A DNA stretch of 64,000 nt, taken from the NCBI RefSeq assembly GCF_014236795.1, contig NZ_CP049017.1:1280001-1344000 (forward strand), given 5' to 3'. The notes below the pieces were generated by a model. That model worked only from the letters and a program-made list of their open reading frames with translations, did not search any database and was not told the DNA's origin. The translations under genes and the position numbers were made by a program. Below are positions 19,116 through 27,625 of the stretch, one piece after another (positions within the stretch are counted from its first letter, which is position 1; every line of letters begins with the position of its first letter). Origin of the DNA: Xanthomonas theicola. Lineage in GTDB: Bacteria; Pseudomonadota; Gammaproteobacteria; Xanthomonadales; Xanthomonadaceae.

Positions 19116-19403
19116 ATGAGCGCAGCGTCCCTCCCGCCGATCGAACACGACCCGCAGCAGCAGCGTTTCGTCCTGCGGCTGGAGGGTCACGAGGCCGAAC
19201 TGGACTACCTGTTGCGGGACGGGCGTCTGGTCATCACCCATACCGGCGTGCCGAGCGCGATCGGCGGCCGTGGACTGGCGGCGCGGCTGGTGGCCGCGGC
19301 GCTGGAGCAGGCGCGGGTACAGGGAGTGAAGGTGGTGCCGGCGTGTTCGTACGCGGCGGCGTTCGTCCACCGCCATCCCGAATACGCCGATGTGCTCGCC
19401 TGA
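19116..19403 (+). CDS. Small GNAT-fold N-acetyltransferase (YjdJ type)
   Basis: The 95-residue minimal acetyltransferase of the COG2388 type has the cofactor loop AIGGRGLAARLVAAALEQAR at about residues 49-68. VVPACSYAAAFVHRHPEYADVL is the diagnostic C-terminal pattern (CSYAxxFxxxHPEY). The substrate is unknown. I chose the ATG at 19116 because the earlier frame has no protein-like sequence. Confidence 0.85.
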   Translation: MSAASLPPIEHDPQQQRFVLRLEGHEAELDYLLRDGRLVITHTGVPSAIGGRGLAARLVAAALEQARVQGVKVVPACSYAAAFVHRHPEYADVLA

Positions 19404-19463
19404 GCGCGCATGCTGCCGCGACGGCGCGACAATTCGCCATCACAGAGGCAGGACCCAGGGGTA

Positions 19464-20312
19464 ATGGACGTGAGGCACAGGCGACGGGCGGGGCGGAACA
19501 AGCGGTGGCCGTGGACGGCAGCGGCACTGGGGTTGGCGCTGGTGGCGGCCGGATGCAAGCGCGAGGCGGCCGCACCCGCCGCCGCGCCGGCCGCGGCCGC
19601 GGCCGCGGTGCCGGCCGCGCCGGCGCCGACGCCGCTGAAGGACGTGATCGAACACAGCCCGAGCTACGTGGTCGGCATCACCTTCCCGCCGGCGCTCAAC
19701 CGCTATCCGGGATTGGCCGAGGCGGTCGGTCGCTATGCGCAGGCCGCGCGCGACGACCTGATGGAAGCGGTCGCGGGCCTCGGCAACGACCGCCCCAGCG
19801 TGCCCTACGAACTGTCGCTGCAGTTCGGGATGCTGCTGGAGCGGCCCGGGCTGGTGGCGGTGGCCGCCGACGGCAGCCGTTATACCGGCGGCGCCCACGG
19901 CGAGCCGCTGGTGGCGCGTTTCGTGTGGTTGCCGCAGCAGCAGCGCATGCTCACCGCCGAGGCGCTGATTCCCGATCCCCAGGGGTGGGCGCAGGTCGCC
20001 GACCATGTCGCCGCGCAGCTGCGCCAGATGGTGCAGGCGCGGGTGGACGCCGAACAGTTGCCGCCGGAGGACCATGACGAACAGGTTCGCAGCGCCGACA
20101 AGATGATCGCCGAAGGCACCGAACCGCAGGCACGGAACTTCAGCCAGTTCCAGCCCTTGGTCGACGCGGCCGGCAAGATCGTGGCGTTGCGCTTCGTGTT
20201 CCCGCCTTACCAGGTGGGGCCGTATTCCGATGGCACGCAGTCGGTGGACGTACCGGCAAACGTGTTGCGCGGCCTGGTCGCGCCGGAGTACGCGGAGCTG
20301 TTCGCCATCTAG
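19464..20312 (+). CDS. RsiV/DUF3298-family lipoprotein
   Basis: The 282-residue protein from the ATG at 19464 has an N-terminal basic/hydrophobic signal with lipobox LALVAAGC. An Ala/Pro linker follows, then a DUF3298-type domain: YELSLQFGMLLERPGLVAVA, YTGGAHGEPLVARFVWLP, and C-terminal LRFVFPPYQVGPYSDGTQSV. The family includes RsiV, which binds lysozyme, but many members are uncharacterised periplasmic lipoproteins. An upstream ATG at 19410 would lengthen the basic leader. The gene ends 12 bp before the cfa-type gene, so they may be cotranscribed. Confidence 0.82.
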   Translation: MDVRHRRRAGRNKRWPWTAAALGLALVAAGCKREAAAPAAAPAAAAAAVPAAPAPTPLKDVIEHSPSYVVGITFPPALNRYPGLAEAVGRYAQAARDDLMEAVAGLGNDRPSVPYELSLQFGMLLERPGLVAVAADGSRYTGGAHGEPLVARFVWLPQQQRMLTAEALIPDPQGWAQVADHVAAQLRQMVQARVDAEQLPPEDHDEQVRSADKMIAEGTEPQARNFSQFQPLVDAAGKIVALRFVFPPYQVGPYSDGTQSVDVPANVLRGLVAPEYAELFAI

Positions 20313-20323
20313 CGGTCGCACAC

Positions 20324-21442
20324 ATGGCCGGGTTGCTGCAGCGCCGTGTCGTCGAACTGCTCGCCAGCGCCGACGTGCGTGTCGGTGGCGGGCGCGCCCA
20401 CGACATCGTGGTGCACGACCCGCGCTTCTACGCACGGGTGCTGGCGCAGGGCTCGCTGGGTCTGGGCGAGAGCTACATGGATGGCTGGTGGGATACGCCG
20501 GTGCTGGACGCGACGTTGGCGCGGCTGATCGGCGCCCGGCTGGAACAGCGCGTGGCCGGCATCGCCGACCTGGCGTATGCGCTGCGCACGCGGCTGTTCA
20601 ACCTGCAGCGCGGACGCCGCAGCTACGAGGTCGGGCGCCGCCACTACGACCTGGGCAACGACCTGTACCAGGCGATGCTCGGCCGGCGCCTGGTCTACAG
20701 CTGCGGCTACTGGGCCGCGGCCGACGACCTGGATGCGGCACAGCAGGCCAAGCTGGACCTGGTCTGTCGCAAGCTGCTGCTGCAGCCGGGCATGCGCGTG
20801 CTGGACATCGGGTGCGGCTGGGGCGAGGCGCTGAAGTTCGCGGCCGAGCGCTACGGCGTGGCCGGCGTCGGCGTCACCGTATCGCAGGCCCAGGCCGAAT
20901 ACGCCCGGCAGCTGTGCCGCGGGCTGCCAGTCGAGATCCGGCTGCAGGACTATCGCGAGGTCGACGAACGCTTCGATGCGGTCTTCTCGATCGGCATGTT
21001 CGAGCATGTCGGCGATAAGAACTACCGCCGCTACGTCGAGCGGGTGCGGCGCTGCCTGCGGCCGGACGGGCTGTTCCTGCTGCACAGCATCGGCAGCAAC
21101 GTCTCGCGGCATCGCACCGATCCTTGGATCGCACGCTATATCTTCCCCAACTCGATGCTGCCCTCGGCGGCACAGATCGCCGCCGCGCTGGAGGGGCGCT
21201 TCGTGATCGAGGACTGGCACAACTTCGGCCCCGACTACGAGCGCACCCTGCAGGCCTGGCGTGCCAACATCGAGGCGGCCTGGCCACGGCTGGATGCGCA
21301 ACGCTACGACGCGCGCTTCCGGCGGATGTGGCGCTTCTACCTGGCCGGCTCGATGGCCACGTTCGGCTGCCGGCGCGCGCAGCTTTGGCAGCTGGTGCTG
21401 TCGCCCGAAGGTGTACGGGGAGGCTACCGCGCGCCGCGTTGA
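20324..21442 (+). CDS. cfa: Cyclopropane-fatty-acyl-phospholipid synthase
   Basis: The 372-residue SAM-dependent enzyme converts unsaturated acyl chains of membrane phospholipids to cyclopropane forms. The N-terminal lipid-binding part contains LGESYMDGWWDTPVLD. YSCGYW has the conserved Cys127, and the SAM motif VLDIGCGWGEALKFAAERYG is at residues 159-178. MFEHVGDKNY and the C-terminal FYLAGSMATFGCRRAQLWQL, with the conserved Cys, are also present. The length fits the family. It is probably cytoplasmic and membrane-associated. Confidence 0.92.
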   Translation: MAGLLQRRVVELLASADVRVGGGRAHDIVVHDPRFYARVLAQGSLGLGESYMDGWWDTPVLDATLARLIGARLEQRVAGIADLAYALRTRLFNLQRGRRSYEVGRRHYDLGNDLYQAMLGRRLVYSCGYWAAADDLDAAQQAKLDLVCRKLLLQPGMRVLDIGCGWGEALKFAAERYGVAGVGVTVSQAQAEYARQLCRGLPVEIRLQDYREVDERFDAVFSIGMFEHVGDKNYRRYVERVRRCLRPDGLFLLHSIGSNVSRHRTDPWIARYIFPNSMLPSAAQIAAALEGRFVIEDWHNFGPDYERTLQAWRANIEAAWPRLDAQRYDARFRRMWRFYLAGSMATFGCRRAQLWQLVLSPEGVRGGYRAPR

Positions 21443-21519
21443 GCCGCGCAGGGCGGTCGGTGCCGCGCCATAATGGGTAGCATTGGTGGCTTCGACCACC
21501 GGCCTGCGACCCCGCCCCC

Positions 21520-22017
21520 ATGGGAAGTTTCGATCAGACCGAGCGGCGCGTGGTGTTCACCTGCGAGCGCTACCCCGCTTTCCCGCGCGAACCTGCCGTC
21601 CTGGTCAGGCTCGTCAAGCATCTGTACAAGCGCATCCACGCCAACGCTTGCATGCTGCTCAAGACCTACGGTCTCAGTCCGCCGGAGTACGAGATCCTGA
21701 TGATGCTGTACGGCACGCCAGGACAGTGCATGACCCCCACCGAGGTGGCCGAGGCGGCGGGCGAGAAGCCGGCCAACATCACCCGCCTGACCGACAGCCT
21801 GTGCGGCAAGGGCCTGATCCTGCGCTCGGCCAGCCCCGAGGACCGGCGCAAGACCACCCTGACCCTGCAGCCGGCCGGGATCGCGCTGATCGAACGCATG
21901 CTGCCGGCGGTGTGCGGTTTACTCGCCGCCGAGACCGTCGGCCTGGAGGAGGCCGAACAGCGGCGGCTGGAGGCGCTGCTCAAGAAGATGTTGGACAGCA
22001 TCGACAACGCCAGCTGA
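21520..22017 (+). CDS. MarR-family transcriptional regulator
   Basis: The 165-residue regulator has a winged helix-turn-helix at about residues 48-110: YGLSPPEYEILMMLYGTPGQ, then MTPTEVAEAAGEKPANITRL, with the wing LILRSASPEDRRKTTLTLQP (DRR motif). Flanking helices would form the dimer interface. MarR proteins usually repress efflux or stress genes and release on binding small phenolics. No obvious target gene is adjacent: cfa is upstream on the same strand and dcp converges from the right. Confidence 0.9.
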   Translation: MGSFDQTERRVVFTCERYPAFPREPAVLVRLVKHLYKRIHANACMLLKTYGLSPPEYEILMMLYGTPGQCMTPTEVAEAAGEKPANITRLTDSLCGKGLILRSASPEDRRKTTLTLQPAGIALIERMLPAVCGLLAAETVGLEEAEQRRLEALLKKMLDSIDNAS

Positions 22018-22033
22018 CCGCGCCGCGCGGCGA

Positions 22034-24235
22034 TCATTGCTTGCCGGGCGACGCCTGCGGCGAGGCGCCGTCGCCTGCGCCCGGGGTCAGGCCGCGCTTT
22101 TCCAGCAGCGGCTCGATCGTCGGCGCGTGTCCGGCGAAGTCCTGGAACAACTGCATCGCATCGACGCTGCCGCCGCGCGAGAGCAGGGTCTGGCGGAAGC
22201 GGTCGCCATTGGCGCGGCTGAGCCCGCCGTGCTGCTTGAACCACTGCTGGGTGTTGGCGTCGAGCACTTCGGCCCAGATGTAGGCGTAGTAGCCGGCCGC
22301 GTAGCCGCCCATGATGTGGCTGAAGTAGGGCGTGCGGTAGCGCGGCGGCACCGGCGCGTAGGCGATGCCGTCGGCGGCCAGCGCCTTGGCCTCGAAGTCC
22401 ATCACCGCGGACGCCGGCGGCACCTGGCCGGCGCCGAGTTGGTGCCAGCGCTGGTCCAGCATCGCCGCGCCCAGGTACTCGGTGGTGGCGAAGCCCTGAT
22501 TGAACTTGGCCGCGGCCACGACCTTGTCCAGCAATGCCTGCGGCATCGCCGCGCCGGTCTGGTAGTGCTTGGCGTAGTGCCTGAGGATCGCCGGGTCGTC
22601 GGCCCACATCTCGTTGACCTGCGAGGGGAACTCGACGAAGTCGCGCGGCACGCTGGTGCCGGAGAAGTAGGGGTACTTCACGTCCGAGAACATGCCGTGC
22701 AGCGCATGGCCGAACTCGTGGAACGCGGTGGTCACCTCGTCCCAGGTCAGCAGGGTCGGCTGCCCGGCTGGCGGCTTGGGAATGTTGAGGTGGTTGGCGA
22801 CCACGGGCTTGTCGCCGGTCAGCGCCGACTGCGACACGTAGGAGCTCATCCAGGCGCCGCCGCGCTTGGATTGGCGCGCGTACATGTCGGCGATGAAGAT
22901 CGCCAGCTGCGTGCCGTCGGCGTCGAACACGTCGTAGACCATCAGGTCGTCGCGGTAGGTGGGCAGGTCGCTGCGCTGCTTGAAGGTCAGCCCGTACTCC
23001 TGGTTGGCGGCGTAGAACACGCCGTTCTCCAGCACGCTCTTCAGTTCGAAGTACGGCTTGAGCTGGGCTTCGTCGAAGTCGTACCTGGCCTGGCGCACCT
23101 TCTCGGTGTAGTAGGCCCAGTCCCAGGCCGCGAGCGCGAAGCCCGGCTTGCCGGCGGCCTTTTGCTCCCGGTCGATCCTCGCCTGCAGGTCGGCGGCCTC
23201 GCGCTTGGCGTTGGCGACCGCGGCCGGGGCCAGTTTGCCGAGCATCGCGTTGACCGCCTGCGGGGTCTTGGCGGTCTGGTCTTCCAGCGAATAGGCGGCG
23301 TGGTTCGGGTAGCCGAGCAGCTTGGCGCGCTCGGCGCGCAGGCCCATGATCCGCGACACCAGCGCGGTGTTGTCGTACTGGCCGCCGTGGCTGCCGCGCG
23401 ACACCGACGCCTGGTAGATCTTGTGCCGCAGCGCGCGGTCCTTGAGCTGGGCCAGCGGCGGTTGGCCGGTGGTGTTGAGCAGCGCGATCACGTACTTGCC
23501 GTCGAGCTTGCGCACCTTGGCCGCTTCGGCGGCGGCGGCGATCTGCGCCTCGGACAGCCCATCGAGCTGCTTGACGTCGTCCACCACCACCGCGGCGGCG
23601 TTCACTTCGGCCAGCACGTTCTGGCTGAACTGGGTACCCAGCTTCGCCAATTCGGCGTTCATCGCCTTGAGCTTGGTCTTGTCGGCTTCGCCGAGCTTGG
23701 CGCCGGCGCGCACGAAATCGCTGTGGTACTTCTCCACCAGGCGCACGCCCTGCGCGTCTAGGCCGAGCTGGTCGCGGCGGTCGTACAGCGCCTGGATGCG
23801 CGCGAACAGCTTGGGATTGAGCGAGATCGCGTCGCGGTGCGCGGCGAACCTGCCCGAGTAGTCCGCCTGCAGCTGCTTGCGCGTGTCGTTGGTGTCCGCG
23901 CCGACCAGGTTGAAGAACACGGTGGTGGCGCGGTCCAGCAACTGGCCGCTGTTCTCCATCGCCACGATGGTGTTGTCGAAGGTCGGCTTGGCCTTCTGCT
24001 CGGCGATCGTCTCGACTTCCTTCAACTGCTGCGCCATGCCGGCGTCGAAGGCCGGCGCGAAGTCGCTGTCCTTGATCCGGTCGAACTGCGGGTAGTGCAG
24101 CGGCAGCGGGCTTTCGGCGAAGAACGGGTTGGCCTGCGTGGCCGCTTGCGCGGCGGCGGACGGGGCGGCATTGGCGTAGGCGGGCATGGCGAGTCCTAGC
24201 GTGGCGGCGAGCGCGAGGGCGAGGCGGGTGGTCAT
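22034..24235 (-). CDS. dcp: Peptidyl-dipeptidase Dcp (M3 family), exported
   Basis: The 733-residue M3 metallopeptidase has a signal peptide (MTTRLALALAATLGLAMPAY, cleavage near ANA). The zinc motif TAFHEFGHALHGMFS has HExxH at 506-510. The downstream Glu lies in FVEFPSQVNEMWADD, and the C-terminal substrate segment PRYRTPYFSHIMGGYAAGYY is present. It releases dipeptides from C-termini. The signal peptide indicates a periplasmic location, and the last residues (GDGASPQASPGKQ) are a non-conserved tail. It converges on marR with 16 bp between stops. Confidence 0.93.
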   Translation of the reverse strand: MTTRLALALAATLGLAMPAYANAAPSAAAQAATQANPFFAESPLPLHYPQFDRIKDSDFAPAFDAGMAQQLKEVETIAEQKAKPTFDNTIVAMENSGQLLDRATTVFFNLVGADTNDTRKQLQADYSGRFAAHRDAISLNPKLFARIQALYDRRDQLGLDAQGVRLVEKYHSDFVRAGAKLGEADKTKLKAMNAELAKLGTQFSQNVLAEVNAAAVVVDDVKQLDGLSEAQIAAAAEAAKVRKLDGKYVIALLNTTGQPPLAQLKDRALRHKIYQASVSRGSHGGQYDNTALVSRIMGLRAERAKLLGYPNHAAYSLEDQTAKTPQAVNAMLGKLAPAAVANAKREAADLQARIDREQKAAGKPGFALAAWDWAYYTEKVRQARYDFDEAQLKPYFELKSVLENGVFYAANQEYGLTFKQRSDLPTYRDDLMVYDVFDADGTQLAIFIADMYARQSKRGGAWMSSYVSQSALTGDKPVVANHLNIPKPPAGQPTLLTWDEVTTAFHEFGHALHGMFSDVKYPYFSGTSVPRDFVEFPSQVNEMWADDPAILRHYAKHYQTGAAMPQALLDKVVAAAKFNQGFATTEYLGAAMLDQRWHQLGAGQVPPASAVMDFEAKALAADGIAYAPVPPRYRTPYFSHIMGGYAAGYYAYIWAEVLDANTQQWFKQHGGLSRANGDRFRQTLLSRGGSVDAMQLFQDFAGHAPTIEPLLEKRGLTPGAGDGASPQASPGKQ

Positions 24236-24463
24236 CGAGCGGCATCCAGCGATAAGGGCGGACCACGCAGGCTAACCCAGCACGGTGCCCGTGGCCTGTG
24301 ACTAAAGCCATGGACCTTCTCCCTGGCGCAGGCCACGGCCGCGCTCGCTTCGCGCGGCACGAGCGCGGTCATGAGAAGATGCCGGCATGCGTCCCAGGCC
24401 CAGGCCGCCTCGGGCATCGGGCCGTTCGCCGTGCCCGCGCGCAGCGCCAGCATGGAGAATGGA

Positions 24464-24955
24464 ATGGACACGCCGACCACCGCCTACGCGTTTACCGCCA
24501 CCGACATCGACGGCCGCCCGCAGCCGCTCGCCGACTACGCCGGCAAGGTCCTGTTGATCGTCAACGTCGCCTCCCAGTGCGGCTTCACCCCGCAGTACGC
24601 CGGGCTGCAGGCACTGTGGCAACGGTACCGCGAGCGCGGGCTGGCGGTGCTCTGCTTCCCCTGCGACCAGTTCGGCCACCAGGAGCCCGGCGACGCGGAC
24701 CAGATCAAGCGGTTCTGTGCGCTGCGCTACGCGGTCGACTTCCCGCTGTTCGCCAAGGCCCATGTCAACGGCGACGCCGCGCATCCGCTGTGGCAATGGC
24801 TCAAGCGACAGAAGCCAGGGATGCTCGGCATCGCCGCGATCAAGTGGAACTTCAGCAAGTTCCTGGTCGGCCGCGACGGCCGGGTGCTGGCGCGCTATGC
24901 GCCCACCGACAAGCCGCACGCGCTGGCCGCCGACATCGAGCGCGCGCTGGGCTGA
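24464..24955 (+). CDS. Glutathione peroxidase-family thiol peroxidase
   Basis: The 163-residue protein has the intact catalytic tetrad: Cys39 in NVASQCGFTPQY, Gln73 in CDQFGHQEP, and Trp128/Asn129 in KWNFSKFLV. It reduces peroxides; bacterial Cys-type members often use thioredoxin. I chose the ATG at 24464 (MDTPTTAYAF), which has GGAG six bases upstream, over the ATG at 24452. No signal peptide follows this start, so it should be cytoplasmic. Confidence 0.92.
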   Translation: MDTPTTAYAFTATDIDGRPQPLADYAGKVLLIVNVASQCGFTPQYAGLQALWQRYRERGLAVLCFPCDQFGHQEPGDADQIKRFCALRYAVDFPLFAKAHVNGDAAHPLWQWLKRQKPGMLGIAAIKWNFSKFLVGRDGRVLARYAPTDKPHALAADIERALG

Positions 24956-25049
24956 GCGGAATTGGCGCCGGCCGTTGCGCGTGCGTCACGGATCTTCGGG
25001 CTGTCGGCGTGCGGCGAGTCGAGCGATCTGCTTTCTGTAGGAGGGGCTT

Positions 25050-26135
25050 CAGCCCATAAGCGCTACCCATTCATCGGGTGCAGTTCATCCTGCTGGTCAG
25101 TTCTGCGGCGGGGTGGTTCGCGCAGGCTGGCGGCGATGTGCTTCCAGTCGCAAGCTATCGAGCAACCAGAGCATCGGATTGACGGCCTGCCTCGGCAGGT
25201 GGCGCATCAAGGACGCCTCGCGCCAACGGCACCGTCGCTTGTCCGGATGCGGGCAGGTAGCCCCAAGGGGAAAAACGCCCGCCCACCACGAGCAAGCTTT
25301 CGATCAGCACCGAGACGAAGACATTGCCTTGCAGCCAAGCCTTGGCGCCTTGGGGATCGGTCTTCTTCAGATGTCCCCGTTGCAGCAGCCACTTCAGCCG
25401 CTTGAACGCCAGCTCGACCTGCCGGCGATACCGGTACAGTTCGAGCAATCTTTCGGGGCTTTGGTCGCGCAGCGTGCCGACCAGGACCACGTAGCCGGCC
25501 ATCTGCATCGTGCGCGGGCGCAGTTTGCGGCCCTTGCGCCTGGCGGTGCGATGCAATGTCTCCAGTGTGAGGCGGGTTTGCCGGGCCGACTTCCTCCATG
25601 CACACACCTGGATGGGGATGACGCCCTGCGCATCGCGCCACTGCGCCGCCCAGCCCTGGACCTGGCCCACGCGCAGACGCCGCAGCTTGGGCAGCAGGTC
25701 CGGGGCCTGTGCCTCATCTGCGCGTTTCTCCAGCGGCTACCGGCTTGGACGAGTCCGCCAGCCACTCGATCATCGCTTGGCTCATCCAGCGCAACCACTC
25801 GCCACTGCCGCGCAGCCGCTTGAGCAGGGCCACGTCGGAGACATCGGCCAAGCCCCGCCTTCACGAGCGCGAACCGCGGTCTCGCGCAGCGAACAGCCGT
25901 CGAGCAAATGAATGAGCAGCACCCTCAGCAACATCGACGCCGACGTGATGTTGCCATGGCGGCGCACCATGGCGCGGCAATCATGTGCCGCCCGCTCCCA
26001 GCCCGCTGGAAGCAAGCGCTCCACCACTTCCCACGCTGGCCGATCCGTCTCCAGATCGCCCAGATCCCACCAGCCCTCATCCCATTGAACCTGTGCTTGC
26101 TCGTCTCCCATAAGGTCGAAAGTTTGCCACAACCG
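25050..26135 (-). mobile_element. IS4-family element, decayed
   Basis: Transposase pieces lie on the minus strand in different frames. The N-terminal part (26132 to about 25782) reads WEVVERLLPAGWERAAHDCR then GNITSASMLLRVLLIHLLDG. The C-terminal part (about 25670 to 25155) has YRYRRQVELAFKRLK, which fits the IS4 YREK signature exactly (Y, R, E, K spaced 2-3-6). Frameshifts and stops separate them. REP-like GGGGCTTCAGCCC sequences bound it in opposite orientation, near 25041 and 26129. Exact ends and target duplication were not determined. Confidence 0.75.
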
Positions 26136-26200
26136 ATATGGGCTGACGCCCCTCGTGCAGCGACGCGTCGCCGTTGGCAGCGCACGCGGCGCGTCGCGCG

Positions 26201-26980
26201 CTACTTCTCGACGAAGGCGCGCTCGAACACGTAGTGGCCCGGCGTGCCGATCCGGGAGGAGGCGGCGAAGCCGCGCGCGTCCAGGGTCTGGCGCAGGTCG
26301 GCCAGCATCTGCGGGCTGCCGCAGATCATCATCCGGTCATGCTCCGGATCCAGCGGCGGCAGGCCCAGGGTCTGCTGCATCCGCCCGCTTTCCAGCAGTT
26401 CGGTGAGCCGGCCGCGGTTGCGGAAGTCCTCGCGGGTCACCGCCGGGTAGTACAGCAGCTTGTCGCGGATGGTCTGGCCGAGGAACTCGTGCTGCGGCAG
26501 CTCGTTCTCGAAGTAGTCGCGGTAGGCCAGATCCTTCCCGAAGCGCACGCCGTGGGTCAGGATCACCTTGTCGAAGCGTTCGTAGGTCTCCGGGTCCTTG
26601 ATCACCGACAGCCACGGCGCCAGGCCGGTGCCGGTGCCGAGCAGGTACAGATGGCGGCCGGGGTGCAGGTCGCTGATCAGCAACGTGCCGGTGGGCTTCT
26701 TGCCGACCAGCACCGCATCGCCGGGCCTGATGCGCTGCAGGCGCGAGGTCAGCGGGCCGTCCGGTACCTTGATGCTGAAGAACTCCAGCCGCTCTTCCCA
26801 GTTGGCGCTGGCGATGGAATAGGCGCGCAGCAGCGGCCGCGTCTCCGTCTCCAGGCCGATCATCACGAACTGGCCGTTGTCGAAGCGGAAACCTTCGCTG
26901 CGGGTGGTGGTGAAACTGAAGTAGTCGTCTGTCCAGTGGCGGACGTCGAGCACCGTTTCGGGGCCAAAAGCAGAGGACAT
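26201..26980 (-). CDS. fpr: Ferredoxin--NADP(+) reductase Fpr
   Basis: The 259-residue flavoprotein of the bacterial Fpr type has the FAD-binding RAYSIASANWEERLEFFSIK (about residues 53-72). The NADP-binding LLGTGTGLAPWLSVI is followed by VILTHGVRFGKDLAYRDYF, MMICGSPQMLADL and the C-terminal GHYVFERAFVEK. It exchanges electrons between NADPH and ferredoxin or flavodoxin in oxidative-stress and FeS metabolism. The start at 26980 (MSSAFGPETVL) fits the family length of about 258. Confidence 0.93.
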   Translation of the reverse strand: MSSAFGPETVLDVRHWTDDYFSFTTTRSEGFRFDNGQFVMIGLETETRPLLRAYSIASANWEERLEFFSIKVPDGPLTSRLQRIRPGDAVLVGKKPTGTLLISDLHPGRHLYLLGTGTGLAPWLSVIKDPETYERFDKVILTHGVRFGKDLAYRDYFENELPQHEFLGQTIRDKLLYYPAVTREDFRNRGRLTELLESGRMQQTLGLPPLDPEHDRMMICGSPQMLADLRQTLDARGFAASSRIGTPGHYVFERAFVEK

Positions 26981-27046
26981 GCCGTTGATCGTTGTAGGGG
27001 AGCAACTGTCGCCGATTCTACTCCATGCGCGTTCAAATAAGAGTAA

Positions 27047-27261
27047 GAGCGACTAACAAAACGCTGGAAGAAGCCGTAGGCAGATGATGGAGCAAGCAAG
27101 CTAAAGCCCTGCAAAATGGATGTCGATCCTGCGCTCGAAGCGAATGCGCAGCTTGCCCATTGCGGGGCGAACCAGGCATGGGTGCGCTCGAGCACCCAGC
27201 GCCGGCGTCCCAGCCGGTCGTTGCGCGCGGTGCCCTTGCGCGCGATGTTTGTTAGCGACTC
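27047..27261 (-). mobile_element. 215-bp IS5-family (IS427-type) mini-element
   Basis: Both ends are present: GAGCGACTAACAAA at 27047 and the inverse TTTGTTAGCGACTC ending at 27261, flanked by TAA on both sides (27044-27046, 27262-27264). The inside holds only the 3' end of an IS427-group transposase on the minus strand (RNDRLGRRRWVLERTHAW, then, after a frameshift, MGKLRIRFERRIDIHF). About three quarters of the transposase gene has been deleted while the ends remain, so this is a MITE-like derivative that could be mobilised only in trans. Confidence 0.78.
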
Positions 27262-27604
27262 TAAATCTCATTTTTGGAGGCACGGGGGTCGCCGCGCGTC
27301 GCCGCGCGAACGACCGTTCGTCGGACAGGGACAGCGGTGCCCGCGGCGGGGTGCCGTTGCGTCGACTGGCGCCGATCGCGCCGTCGGCGCCGATCTGGAC
27401 CACGAGGATGAACGGTGCGGTGTCCGCGCGCGGCGTGGCGCAATTGGCCACGCCCGCGTCCAGTGCCGCGCGCTGCAGCGCCTGCAGGCGTTCGCTCGGC
27501 GCGCCGGGTAAGGCGGCCTCGTCGCGGTTGGCCAGGGCCTTGCCCGCGGCGGCGGGGAGCGCCAGGGCGGCGGCGAGCAGGCAGGGCAGGAAGCGTTGCC
27601 GCAT
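27101..27604 (-). pseudogene. Secreted hypothetical protein truncated by a mini-IS
   Basis: The signal peptide MRQRFLPCLLAAALALPAAA is followed by an unrecognised domain with ERLQALQRAALDAGVANCAT, TAPFILVVQIGADGAIGASR and a terminal PPKMRF. From residue ~114 the frame enters the IS427-type mini-element (27261 downwards) and ends after MGKLRIRFERRIDIHFAGL, which is transposase sequence. The native C-terminus is gone. It lies directly upstream of the ABC exporter's 3' end but reads in the same direction. Confidence 0.6.
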
Positions 27605-27625
27605 GGCGGATCCGGCAGGCGATGC

